NCBI GenBank assembly: GCA_947044405.1 | Contig: CAMRHE010000359.1 | Span: 372,001-436,000 of the forward strand | Length of the DNA stretch: 64,000 nucleotides | Reading direction: 5' to 3' | Source of the DNA: Leptodactylus fallax | Taxonomy: Eukaryota; Chordata; Amphibia; Anura; Leptodactylidae | Shown here: piece after piece, positions 34,532 through 45,780 of the stretch | Layout of the letters: every line of letters starts with the position of its first letter | Position numbering within the stretch: position 1 is the stretch's first letter | Notes under the pieces: generated by a model | Seen by the model: the letters and a program-made list of their open reading frames with translations, nothing else | Told to the model about the DNA's origin: nothing | Database searches by the model: none | Program-made: the position numbers and the translations under genes

Positions 34532-34600
34532 TATGTAGGTTGCCATTTGGCAAATGTGGTTCAGTGTGGATAAACTGGGACAATGGCAATATGGCTACCT

Positions 34601-35060
34601 AACACAATCAATGCCAATCTCTTCCACGACTAATGCACTGCTGTATCCTGCCTGTCTTCTCCTAAGCTTCTGTCCTGACAACACTCTCTGTAACTCCTCT
34701 GTCCAAAGGCCCATGTTGGTTCCAGTAAAAGAAATTCTGCTTCCTTGTGGGCTTTAGTTGTGGGAAAAAAGAAGAGAGCGAACCACAGCAGAAATCTTCC
34801 TGTGTGGATAAGGCTTAGAGGAGGTGTGAAGAGCGCTGAGTGACGAACTAGAGTGTGCAAGTTACCTAAGAAGAGGCCATTGTGAGGCCTGGGGATAGTC
34901 TGGCAGAAATACTGTCAGCACAACAATATACCCTCCAGCATTTCCATGGGCCCGTATCCATGTTCTAGGGGCCTAAAGAAGAAAGAAGCACACTAGAGGT
35001 GGTAGCGTATGAACAGAATTAAGGTTTTAAGAGCTTGGCTATGCAAAATGGTGTATTATA
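34601..35060. other. No gene recognised
   Basis: Short open frames only, with no repeat ends or coding motif apparent. Confidence 0.4.
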
Positions 35061-35785
35061 GTCACATGTTGCATTGTTATACTCTGCATTGTGTATCTGT
35101 TGCATTGACCAATCCATTATGTTGTATTTGGTATGCTTAGTATCTGCATGTGTCATGTCACTTTAATTGGCTAATTTAATTGCACAGTCAGTGTTCTAGT
35201 GCTTTCTAGAAGCTGTATTGCATGCCGTTTCCTAAGAGGTGGAAGTTGTGCCTATGACTTGCACCGTGGGAGAAGTTGCTTATTGCTACCATGTAGTGTG
35301 ACTCAATGACATGAGGCATTGCCCAAGCTATCCAAGGTGGGTAATAACTTGATATTTAAGAGCTTGATCTCACACTTCGGGGAGAGAGATGGCTTGTAGG
35401 AGTAGGAGGACAGTTCCTGGGGGACAGCTTGTGAGGGGCTTGCCAGTTAAGCTTGAGAAGCTGAGTGGAGAGCTGGTTTAAGTCAGCTGGTTTAAGTGAG
35501 CCCTTGCACCTCTAACGTACACTTGGTAGGCAAGAGTACAGATTCTACGGTGGTGGGTGTTGCATCCTCCACAACAGCGGAAGTGTATTGTTCATCGCCT
35601 CAGCCTGGAGACATGCATGGTTACTTTACCGCTTCACTGCAGTTGTGAGCCCTGTTGAAGACTTACAGTGAGAAGTCTGGTGTCCCATGCGTCCTTTCTT
35701 TGCCGGTGGGAGATTCCAGGTGACTTGCATTGGGCAGAGCCTTGGTGACACCATGCTCCTGATCATAACGCTATGGATCAGAAAA
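35061..35785 (+). repeat. Possible solo LTR
   Basis: The stretch starts 'tgttgcattg', has a TATA-like 'gatatttaagagc' at about 35350 followed by a 'ctcacacttcggggagagag' segment, and ends near 'ctgatcataacgc'. This promoter-in-the-middle layout is LTR-like. I cannot identify a convincing target duplication or internal region, so this is tentative. Confidence 0.25.
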
Positions 35786-36730
35786 ACTCAGATCCTAGGC
35801 TTTTAACCATTTAGAGGCGTGGCCAGTAGCGATTGCAACATTGAAATATCTCCCTCTATTCGTGTGAACACGATCACAGGCTGCTGATGCTGTTACATGG
35901 CAGCCAGTGGCCCAATGAAAACCACAGGTCTACCTTTAGTGTATCCTTATTAGACTGCCTGTCCATTTCATACTGACAGCATATTACATTGTACTGTACT
36001 ACATAAGTAGATTGCAAGTTCAAGTCCCCTAGGAGAACTAAAATAATAGTGTAAAAAATAATTAAACAAATTTTGTATAAAAATGATTTGTAAATAAAGA
36101 AAAAAACAAAACACAATATACATATTGAGTGTTACAACAATACAACTGTTGTTATTTTCAGGGTTAAAAAAAAAGAAGTCTAAAGAACAATGGCAGAATT
36201 GAAAAAATAATAATGTTATGTGTCTTGGAAAATGCTGATGCAAAAAAAAAAAAAAAATTGGTATCATTATAATTGTATCGACTCAAAGAAAAAAATCTAT
36301 CAGGTGATTGAAGCCAATGGTGCAAAATTTATAGTGTATAACGACAATGATAGAATTGCTGTTTTTTTTCTATTTCCTCCTGCAAACAATTAATAAAAGT
36401 TAATTGATGAGATATATTTGTATCCAAAAATGTTACCATTAAACACTACATAGTTACATTGAAAAATAAATAAATTTTATCTCTTGGTATGAAAATAAAG
36501 TAAAACCCCCCAAAAATATTTGGTTATTAAGGCCAAAACAGATTGGTCCTTCCTTCCTACATCATATATGTGTCATGTGAAAGCAGATAAAGTTAAAACG
36601 GCCAGAAAGTACAGATACCTTCTGCAGGCCAGGCATGATTATACACCTAAGATAATGTGATTATTTCCCTGTCCACTGCACCTGGGCTAAGCAATTTTAG
36701 GGTTTATTTACACTGTGGCTTTTGAAGAGG
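35786..36730. other. AT-rich, no gene recognised
   Basis: Dominated by A-runs and AT-rich text; no supported coding sequence. Confidence 0.45.
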
Positions 36731-36732
36731 AT

Positions 36733-36977
36733 TTAGACTTAGGCCCTTTGCAGACGGCCGTCTTTCACAGATAGCACACTGATCCATTCTTTTCTATGGG
36801 CCCGTACACATGACCGGGAATTTCACAGTCCCCTGTCCGGGCTGCAAAATATAGAACAGGACCTATTCCTGTCCTATTTTGTGGCCCTTGCTTCCATGGC
36901 TCCTATTCATTTAATGAAAGGAGCCGCGGAAACATGGCCCGTGCACGGGCGGCACACGGTCGTCTGCAACCAACCTT
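36733..36977. repeat. Anuran repeat with 'gcagacggccgtc' ends
   Basis: The left end 'ccctttgcagacggccgtct' pairs with 'acacggtcgtctgcaacc' at the right. Inside are 'tttctatgggcccgtacaca' and 'tcctgtcctattttgtgg'. It is about 245 bp and probably a TIR element. Confidence 0.6.
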
Positions 36978-38300
36978 AGTCTTTTGACTCAATATCCCCT
37001 CCTAAAACTGTCCCTAATCTGCCTCCCATTGTATTTGCGTTGAAAAAAAGAATAGCCCTGCCCAATCTTGTTGCTGTTGCCACTGGATTGCCCCCTCTAT
37101 TCTATATGAGGCAGTTGAGAGTTAATTTGGGTAATTCAGCACATCCGTGCGTTACAGTATATGGTCGATCATATCTGAGTCGTTGGCATGCAGTGCTACA
37201 TTTCCACTGCAGTGGGCATTGCATGGCACATGTTTTCTTGGTGAAAGTACCTTCTGTTGACAATCAGAGCTTTGAGACCTTGACCAGCTTGTGTTTAAAA
37301 AGGGGTTGTCTTTGTTCCTTTAAAGGGAGGATTCTACCTCCCCCAAGCATGTTCATCTGCCATGACATTACAGTAATACACAACATAACTTTGTTATGTA
37401 CTGTATGCCACTTTTGTAGATCTGTAGAACAACAACATTGAAGTCATATGCAAGTGAGACAGCTGGTGCACTGCAGGCGGCATTCAACCTTGGGTGCACT
37501 GCTTTTCTGCCTCAAGAAGGATGGGTGATGTCATAGCATTGGGAGGATCAACTCCCACAGCACAGGATGGCACAGGCAGAAGATGGTAGGGGTCTGAGTG
37601 GCAAGAGTAGGGTTCCAGGAAGTTGTATGCCCACCACCAGTATGTTGTTCATCACTGTAATGTGCTCTGTAACGTGGTGGTGACAGTTGAGCATGCAGGG
37701 AAGAGGCGGTAGACTCCATAAAGGACACAAGCATGCATATTATTTCCCTATGTACTGTAGTAAGTGATGACATATCACTAGTACCCCCTCAATACTTAGA
37801 ATGAACAGGCTGTAGCACTATCTGAGCCCTGAGGCTGCTTCACTGATTTTCACTACATTCCTGTTCACATCAATGAAGGTGTGTTAACCAATTGTAATGC
37901 TATTGCGTATTGTAGAGATATGCCATAATATTTTATGAAGGGTATACCGCTTTAAACTACTGTAGATCACTCACTGCAGGTGTACTGTGCAGGATATTTA
38001 CAACAATGCTATACATACACCATCTTGCTTCTAAATGTAGTCTTTCTTGCAAGATGTCTGCTAGTAAATGTAGACATTAATAGCGTTAACTTTCATTCAG
38101 CATATTTTAATGTTTAGTAATTGAGATCTAATTATGTAAAGCTCTTACACATCACAATCCTCCTCTTGTGCAGGTTAAGAGCTTTAATAAAGCTTCCGAA
38201 CTTACAATTCATCATACCCATAGATAAAAAGAAGCATATAAATATATATTTATGTACGCACAAACACACACACACACAAATGTATGTGCCACTCTGTTCC
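36978..38300. other. No gene recognised
   Basis: Includes an open frame of 133 codons (37040-37441) with no recognisable motif and no supporting splice context. Confidence 0.4.
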
Positions 38301-38306
38301 CATTAT

Positions 38307-38320
38307 GTTACTATGGCAAC
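38307..38320 (-). promoter_or_regulatory. Consensus X-box (RFX) motif
   Basis: On the minus strand GTTGCCATAGTAAC fits GTNRCC, a two-base spacer and RGYAAC exactly. There is no adjacent gene, so function is unproven. Confidence 0.3.
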
Positions 38321-38809
38321 AGTTACCAAGGAAAGCGAAACCGTACTTGGGAATTCTTTCTCCGGCTCAAAGACAAAGCACAAATACATGTACATGGCAA
38401 GTTGGGCTTACAGGAAACCCAGAAATATAACAGTACACAAAGACTAGTGCCCACAGATAGTTCTTAAAATACTCACCTTGTCACATATACTGTATACAGT
38501 ATACTAGTAGTATAGAGATGACAAGCTTTCCTTGAAAATTCTGCTCATACTAAGAGAAGAATTCTTATCTTTTATTACCTGTGTTTCAGAACGATCTATT
38601 TTTAAATAAGAATGAAGCAAATTCACTGATTTATTTGCTTTCATGAATCCCTTCAAGGACTGTTCTCATTGCTATATAATAGGTTCAAGAACTTTATATA
38701 TAGTTTTTCTTGCAGGTTCAGAAATAGTGAACAGTGTTATTAGCTGTCTGATAAACCTGCAGATTAAAGGGGAAATTTGGTAAAAACAAGTTAGCTGGAA
38801 AAAGCACAA

Positions 38810-39090
38810 CTATTAGATTGCAGGGGTCTGACTGCTGGGACCCCCACTGATCATGAGAACAGCAGTCCTGAGCTATCTTGTTTCATCTCTATAGGACTGC
38901 CAAAAAGAAGCCGAATACGGCTTTTGATTATTTCTATCTGTCCCATAGAATGGAATGGAGTAGCAATGCACTGCTGCCTCTCCAGTAGAAGGTAGGTGCT
39001 CCATACCCATGTTCTTGTAGATAATTGGGTCCCAGTGGTTGGCCTTCACCAATTGAGCAGTTATTTCTTATCTAGAATAGCCCTTTGAAG
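38810..39090. repeat. Anuran 'gggacccccactgatcatgag' repeat
   Basis: 'ggtctgactgctgggacccc' and 'cactgatcatgagaacagc' are hallmarks of a common anuran repeat. It is related to 19350-19660 and 28570-28610. Confidence 0.45.
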
Positions 39091-39439
39091 AAACAAGCCC
39101 ATAAAATAAGGACGAAAGCAGTTTTATAGTAGAGGGCTCTAAGCACATTGATGTCCACACTAAAATTACTCCCACCCCACAAAACAGATTACCCAGGAAT
39201 TTTTTAAAAGATTGGCATAACTTAATAATGCTGGTAGGCTGAAATAGTGAAGGGTTAATGGAGGCTGCTAAGGGTGATAAAGTATAGCTGTGATTTATTT
39301 TTATTTAATCTAAATAGATCTAAACTTCTTTATAGGAGTCAGAGGTTTGTTTTTCAGATACAGAAATACAAAACCCTGCTTCCCTATCTTGACACAGCAA
39401 TAGTTACACGTTATATTTCTATCTATGCAGTCCACTCTA

Positions 39440-39885
39440 TAGGCAGTTCATTGTCAGGGCCACAACTGCCATGAGGCGGTGCCTCCTGTCCAGTCCAGCC
39501 TCCGCTTCTTCAGATGGGACAGGAGCGGGGATAGGGAGTAAAACATCGGCTGCTACCTATTGGAATAATCGAATAGATAGTGGCCAAACTTGTTGTAACC
39601 AGGGAAGGTGAGTAAAAACAAGACATTTATACTCACCTTCCTGGGCTTCCAGCGGTTCCCCAGCCTCCACATCAGGCCTCTTCCGGCTTTCGACATGTCA
39701 TGATACTCGGTGTGCCCCACATGACTACAGATGTCCATTCACAGGCCTCAGTGGTGACCCCCGCTGCATGTAACATCAGTCAGAGGCCTGAAGAGGACAT
39801 CAGGTACCACCAATGAGACTCCAGAATATAATAACACTGAAAGCCTGAAACTTTTGGAAAATTTGGATCGAATCTACGGCTAACA
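39440..39885. repeat. Interspersed repeat shared with the right window end
   Basis: Landmarks 'actgccatgaggcggtgcc', 'gataggtagcagccgatg' in reverse, 'tagtggccaaacttgttg', 'tactcaccttcctgggc' and 'gcctgaaacttttggaaaat' occur here and, in similar order, at 63230-64000. Both copies carry the palindromic core around 'taaaacatc...gctg...attggaataatc'. Confidence 0.65.
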
Positions 39886-39894
39886 TATAACTGT

Positions 39895-40175
39895 GTGGGG
39901 GCTAAAAAGGGGGCAGTATTCTATCTTGGGGGCTAAAAAGAATAGGTTAATATAATGTATGGGGGACTCAAAAGGACAATATACTGTGTGGGGGGACAAA
40001 AAGAAGAGGGAAATATTGTATCTGGAGACCTAAAAAGGGCAATATTCTGTGTGAGGGTCAGTAAAGGGGGCATTATACCGTATGAGGGCCAATAAAGGGG
40101 GTGTTATATTGTATATACTGTGGGGGCCAGTAAAGAGTTTTATACTGTGTGTAGGTCAAATAAGGAGATTTTTTG
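39895..40175 (+). repeat. Degenerate minisatellite 'actgtgtgggggctaaaaaggg'
   Basis: About eight units of 30-45 bases vary around 'gtgtgggggctaaaaagggg' then 'cagtattctat'. In reverse complement it matches the array split at 28940-29110 and 30690-30875. Confidence 0.7.
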
Positions 40176-40684
40176 ATCACGGAACCAAAGATCACCATGT
40201 TGGGTATTTTTTTTTTTTTTTTGGGAAGGGTTGGACGCTTTTCTATAGGTCCCCTCGGGCAGCAGAGAGGCTAGGTTCACCCCTGTTCTGCATAAATATT
40301 TTATAAAGTTTCCACTAAAAAAAATCCATGTCTAGTGAAATAGATAAATTGTTAGATTATGCGATTATGTTATGATCAGTGAGATCCAAACTCCAGGAAC
40401 CCCAACCAATCCTGAGAATGAAGTGGAGGCAGCATTGCTTTAGCATTGGTGATCTGCATTGGCCACCTGGTTCTGCAGGGAACTTCAGCATGGCCCCTGG
40501 CTTAGACTTCCCAGGTCATAAACTGATGGCATATCCTAGCAATATGCTATCCATTGCTAAGGGATAGTTCATGTACTAGAAACACCCTTTTCAACTTCAG
40601 GAACCCTTGTACTCTGCCACAAAAAAACGTGAGATATGTTTATGGCTTTTAGACAATTTGTGTATAAAGGCTTTTTGTGAAGAA

Positions 40685-40975
40685 TAAGGCCCCGTGAGCA
40701 CAACTATTTTTATTCACAATTGCGGGTCAGCAGTTGCAGACCCATACATTTCTATGGGCCCATACACATGTCCACAATTTTTGCATAAGTGTTCCGCAAA
40801 TTATGAAGCATATTCTATATTTGTCTGCGTTTGTGGCACAAACCATTGTAGGGAATCATACAAGATCCGTGATTGCGGATGGCATACTGATACAACGTTC
40901 ACATTTATAAGTGCAGATTGCTGATCAGTACTTATGGACAGCAAAAAGACTATGGTTGTGTGCATGTAGCCTTAG
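40685..40975. repeat. Anuran repeat ('ggccccgtgagcacaac')
   Basis: Contains 'acatttctatgggcccatac' then 'acatgtcc' and ends 'gttgtgtgcatgtagcctta'. It belongs to the family seen at 13885 and 59545. Confidence 0.5.
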
Positions 40976-41301
40976 GAAACTAGCCCACGACTCTAAAATA
41001 ATCATGTGCCGTGCAGATTTTTCACTTTTTAACCCTAAGAAAGTCTTAGACTAATGCTGTGTCTGTGTCCAAGCGGTAGCAATATAAATACCACTATACT
41101 GTGACTAAATGTAGTGGTCAGATACATGTATCACATAGGCGGTCTGCACAGTATCTTCAATGCACACTGGACAAATGAATACAGTACTGATCGGACACAG
41201 TCACAGGCAGAGTAAACAATTACATTCAGTGAGTCACAGGTTACATCTTCTCTGATTATAGTCATTCACTTTTCCATCCGGCCCAGACTTCCCTTATGGC
41301 T

Positions 41302-41311
41302 TTATTCATTT

Positions 41312-41340
<29 letters not shown>
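41302..41340. repeat. (TTTA)n microsatellite
   Basis: About nine TTTA units in an uninterrupted run. Confidence 0.95.
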
Positions 41341-41344
<4 letters not shown>

Positions 41345-41773
41345 AGCTACAATAACTTACTTATTCTCCAATGCAGCCTCGTCTTGCTCCTGGCCTAGCA
41401 ATGTCATATATGTTCCATGTTTGAGCCAATCAGCTGAGTGGGTGACATAGTTATTTTAATGTAAAAGAGGAAAACCTTGTCAAATCTTACATTTTGCAAA
41501 TGAACACAGGGGCCTTTTACATGGCAGAAAGTGAAGAAAATGTGAGGTAATTCCTTTACAAATTTCAGCCATGTGCATCCCACAGTGGGAAAGCCAAAGC
41601 AGAGCTACAGCTTTCTGTTGTGGGTTTACCCACTGAACAGCCTTTCACCTGAATATTTTTCTATACAGAAAATATATATCTGTGCTTCAGACACTGATCA
41701 GGAACCAATAAAGTCAGTCTACCATAATTTAAACCCCGTGGGCTCAGTTCACATTTGCGTGAAACGCATTACG

Positions 41774-42043
41774 CTAGGTTCACACTAGCGTTCTGCACTC
41801 TGTCGTTCAAGTCAGCATGGGGATCTGAAAGACAGAGAGCCCGTCTGCTAAAAAATTGGTTACGAACGGACCCAGTAGACTATAATGGGGTCCGCTGGGT
41901 GTCTGTCAGGTTTCCGCTGGTTTTATACTAACAATGGTGGAGAAAAAAGTCTGTGCAGGACTTTCTCTCCACCGATTTTAGATGGAATCTGTGGTAGAGT
42001 CTCCTACAGAGACTCCGATGCAGATGTGAACCTAGCCTTTGAA
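41774..42043. mobile_element. 'GTTCACAC' family MITE
   Basis: The left end 'gctaggttcacactagcgtt' and the right end 'cagatgtgaacctagc' are inverted. The centre contains 'ctataatggggtccgctggg', shared with the relative at 51707-51868. It is about 270 bp. Confidence 0.7.
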
Positions 42044-42261
42044 TGGATTCTTTCAGACACACTTTGATTTCAGTGCTTAATATGATCAGTTGTGGTCCAT
42101 TTGCATCCTTCCCATCCTTGGATCCTTTGTTGGAGTAAATAACCATACTTCCAGCACTTTTTCCTCCATTCAATATTAGTAAATTTGGGCCTATGTATCA
42201 CAATGCAATATAGATGTAATCAAATTGTGAAAAAAGTTTAAAGTAAAGAGTGCAAATAAAG

Positions 42262-42445
42262 TAATAATAATAATAATAAAATTTTTTATTTATATAGCGC
42301 CAACATATTCCGCAGCACTGTACAATTTGTAGGGTTCAAGTACAGACAAAAAAGATATTACAAAATAATAGTCAATTCACACAATGGGACTGAGGGCCCT
42401 GCTCGCAAGAGCTTACAATCTATGAGGTAGAGGGGGTTACACAAG
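42262..42445 (+). repeat. Anuran interspersed repeat with 'gcgccaacatattccgc'
   Basis: A (TAA)n run leads into 'tttatatagcgccaacatat', 'tccgcagcactgtacaattt' and ends 'cgcaagagcttacaatctat'. This text is one of the most familiar dispersed repeats of frog and toad genomes and supports the taxonomic assignment. Confidence 0.75.
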
Positions 42446-43066
42446 AGGTAGCAGGGGCGGCAGCTCTTATAATACAAAAAAAATACTTGCCATTAAAATA
42501 TAAAACATTTGTGGTATTATGGGGTTAAATTGAAGAGCTTTGATTTGTTTTGATGTATAATACCATTGCATATAATTGCTATGCTTAGTGAGACATGCGG
42601 GTGTAAAGGCTCTGCATAATCAGTCTCAGGGGATTCCATTTCCTTTTGCTGTTTAACTGAGCAAATCATCTCCAAAAGATCTTCAATATTGTTACATATA
42701 TCAATTGCTCACAATATGCTGAAAACTGAACACATCTCGAATACATGGGTCAACTACAACGTAAGGAGCAGGAACGGCACTTCTTCTGCCTATGTTCAGT
42801 TTAGCTGTACTGTTTGCATTCTATTTGCTTGCTCATTCACTATTGTAATTTTTTTGTTGTTTAAATTTATAATGATAATGGTGGATGAGTAAACATTTCC
42901 ATTTCATGTAAATTTAATTCCATTCATTTTTAAAAATACTAATTTTTTTTTTTTTTTATACCTATCCTTAGACCTCAAAAATATTGGAAAGGGTTTTCTT
43001 GCATCTCAGTGATGGGGATTTTGGACTCATTTTTGGACTGAATATTAAAGAAGTTTTTCCACGAAC
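42446..43066. other. No gene recognised
   Basis: AT-rich, with a T-run at 42944-42957. Confidence 0.4.
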
Positions 43067-43074
43067 ATAACCAT

Positions 43075-43480
43075 TAGAGATGAGTGAATTTCTCAAAAGT
43101 TTGATTAGGCAGTTCGATTCAAAGTTCCAAAAATATTTACTTCGATCCGAATTACTTCGTGGCGAATAAACAGCTATTTCCGGGCTACAGAGAGTCGGGG
43201 TGGGTGGCAAAATGGCGGAAGCCCTTGGATGCCGCGGTCATGTCTCTCTCTGTCTCTCTCTCTCTCTCTTTTATTCATGTGGAAGGATCTGCTAACAAGC
43301 AAAGACACGCCTACCCAATCACATCACTAGAGAACATCATGTGACCGTCTGATGTCACAAAAGTCCTTACTAAATATTCGTTACCACGAAGCATCCGGAA
43401 ATCCGGAATTGTGGAGAATCGAAGATTTCCTGAAATTCGGATCAAATTCCACTTCTGCAGAATCGATTCGCTCACCTCTA
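43075..43480. mobile_element. hAT-type MITE with exact 8-bp target duplication
   Basis: ATAACCAT lies immediately outside both ends (43067-43074 and 43481-43488). The ends TAGAGATGAGTGAATTT and the inverted 'gattcgctcacctcta' are imperfect terminal repeats. An 8-bp duplication is the hallmark of hAT transposition. The 406-bp element includes a (TC)n run (43238-43269) and no transposase. Confidence 0.9.
43238..43270. repeat. (TC)n microsatellite
   Basis: TC repeats with one TG interruption, inside the hAT MITE. Confidence 0.9.
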
Positions 43481-44747
43481 ATAACCATATTTAAATTTTT
43501 AGACAATTAAAAGGTTAAAGATTTTTGAAAATATAAATAATTAAATATTTTGCAGAGTTTCAAATGTTTTTCCTAAACATTTTAGAGGTGACAGTCTTTT
43601 GTCTTGATCAGTTGCCAATGGATACGACCATCAAACCCAGCTATAATTTCCTTTTTGTGGCCGGGTTATCTTCTTGTTCATGCTGATCCTGTCCATAAAA
43701 AGTAAATCATGACTGGGTTTTTATCAAGTGTCACACCATATAAAAATCCAGCATTAATGGTTGTAGCCACTGGCAACCAATCAATTGACAAAAAGTCTGT
43801 TACCACTAAGATGGTCAGAAAATCTTCAAAACTCTTCAAAATTTCTAGTTACTTGTATCTGCAAAAATATTATTTGTTTTCAACAAATTTAAATCTGGTT
43901 ATGTGTGTGGGAAACCCCCTTTAAGGCTCCAGTATAGAGTACTTATTTTGACTGGCCAAAACCATGAGATATTTCATACTACCATATTGTAAAGAGAAAA
44001 TTGTTTACTCAGTTTTTTTTCCTGTAGTGCAGAGGCAGCACACAAATGGGTTACTATCCCCATAAGTACAATTAGAAGATACAAGTTAATAAGCAGTAAT
44101 TAACAATTAATTAACCAATGGACCTCCTATATAAGGCTGGAGAGACCACACCACACTTGTGATTTATTTTCTCTTCAGGTGTATAAGAAGAGTACAGGGT
44201 GGCCTCTCCTGATTCCTTTTTATTCCCTAATTTGTTTTAATCCTGTTTTTGTATCTGGGCTGTAGACCCTCTGTACATTGTGAACAAGTCCTGGATTTGG
44301 TTTAAGGAGCGTTGGTCTCCCTGTTCCCAGGAAGAGGGTTTTTTTTTTTTTTTTGCCATGGGAACCATGTCACCTCATTTGGCTTATGTTAGGTGATGGT
44401 GCATACTCTTGTGGGTTAACAGGGTCATTACACATGGAGGATGCCTCTTGCCCTCCTTGATGTTGGAAAGAGTTACCTGGTATCCTTCACCCTGCAGGGG
44501 TTGAAGTTAAACTCTCTGCATGTCCATGCAGTTTGTCATGGCTTCTCCTGGACCAGCGTTCCTTACCGTCATTGGTTAACTCTGACACCATTAACACTGT
44601 CAAGGCACAGGCAGATCCTTCTGAATGATGAGGTGGTGCAAGTCCACTCTGTCTAAAGTATCAAACTAGTGCATTTAACACTTTCCTGACATCTTCTGTA
44701 ATAGTACGGTGGAAGTCCGGTATTTAAATATGGCCACCATAGCCACG

Positions 44748-44778
44748 AGGTCTCTGCTGTATTATATAGCAGAGACCT
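44748..44778. repeat. Perfect hairpin, 11-bp arms
   Basis: AGGTCTCTGCT and AGCAGAGACCT flank a 9-base loop. Confidence 0.9.
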
Positions 44779-44793
44779 GGCGCTAATGCCTGC

Positions 44794-44845
44794 GATCATA
44801 CCTGTGCCTTGACACCATTAACACTGTCAAGGCACAGGTATGATC
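44794..44845. repeat. Perfect hairpin, 21-bp arms
   Basis: The arms begin GATCATACCTGTGCCTTGAC on the left; the right arm is an exact reverse complement after a 10-base loop (44815-44824). Part of the right arm repeats at 44584-44624. Confidence 0.92.
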
Positions 44846-45780
44846 CTTCTGCATAAAGCTGGACAGACCACACCACACTTGTATTGTATGTAGCAATGAA
44901 AATATATTTAAGGGTGGGTAAGTTGTGCTGCCTCTGGACTACAGAAAACAAAAATTTCAGTAAGCAAAATTTCCCTTTGCTGTTCGTTTGTCGGCAGCAC
45001 ACAAATGGGATTTGTAAAGCAGTGATAATTTGGGTGGGATCTGAGAAGCTTTTATAAGCATGGTTCTGTCAAAGTCTAAACCCTCCATGCCATGGTATCC
45101 ACATTGTAAACACTGAAGGTGATGCCAGGCTGCTGTTCTGCAGAACTGGTCCTAACAGATGTGAATGCTGAAACTCTGCCAAGGAGGTTCATGTAAAGCA
45201 TGGCTGAAAGATGAATCTGGGACTTTTATCCATTAAAGAGATACCAAGCCAACGAATGGTTTGGTGACGTGAAGATAATTTAAGATTGTTGATGTGAGAA
45301 TGAAGTAGCCCTTGCCGAAAGATTCTGGTGAACTGGAAATTACCAACATTAGCTCCTTGATGTGAGAACAATACAAGAAAATAGCATTGCCTGTCCTGCT
45401 GATGAATATTTCATTGATGGTCAGAAAGTGACCCAGCCAAGATAGGAAACAAAAAGTCTGTTTTGCATGGACTGGGGTAGGCATTACATGGAGAGCAGGA
45501 GGCACCATCTACTTAACTTGCGGGTAGACCAGAAGACTCAGACTCTGTTCTGCAAGGTGGAGGGCTTTGCAGCTGAGACAATTAGATTTCAAGCTACATG
45601 CATCTATCTGAAATATTTTATCCATGTGCTCTTTGGAGAACATGAGAAACATCTGTGAGAACTGAAAATGGATTCTATATCTTGGGAATTTTATTCTTTG
45701 AACCAGAAATACACCCACTGCAGAAGAAGCCTGAGTGTCAGAACCACTGCACTTATTGGAGTGGAAGTAATGCATATTGC

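Larger units (their letters stand above)
31396..34600 (+). mobile_element. CR1-like LINE relic broken by three insertions
   Basis: Plus-strand remnants of a non-LTR retrotransposon are ordered as in CR1 elements. The endonuclease end 'LGNRDHNLITF' is at about 31478-31511, and a linker lies to 31830. 'MVQAKLNKLNMSK' follows at 32884-32922. Reverse-transcriptase motifs then appear: 'RQHGFTK', 'AFDTVPHR', 'GVPHGSVLGPLLFN' and the catalytic 'FADD' (33234-33684). A final remnant 'WFSVDK' is at about 34556. The gaps are filled by an anuran repeat (about 31832-32765), a MITE (32942-33233) and a deleted Tc1 element (33685-34531). Confidence 0.85.
43995..44980. mobile_element. Probable TIR element with imperfect ends of about 55 bp
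   Basis: The left end (43992-44047: 'aaagagaaaattgtttactc' ... 'gtgcagaggcagcacac') matches the reverse complement of 44923-44979 ('gtgctgcctctggactacag' ... 'cagtaagcaaaatttccc'). The interior holds direct repeats (44584-44624 with 44811-44850) and two perfect hairpins. There is no transposase. The exact ends and target duplication are not clear. Confidence 0.55.

Noticed and set aside
37040..37441. Plus-strand open frame of 133 codons
   Set aside because: No recognisable motif or splice context, and composition like the surrounding non-coding sequence; kept only as a note.
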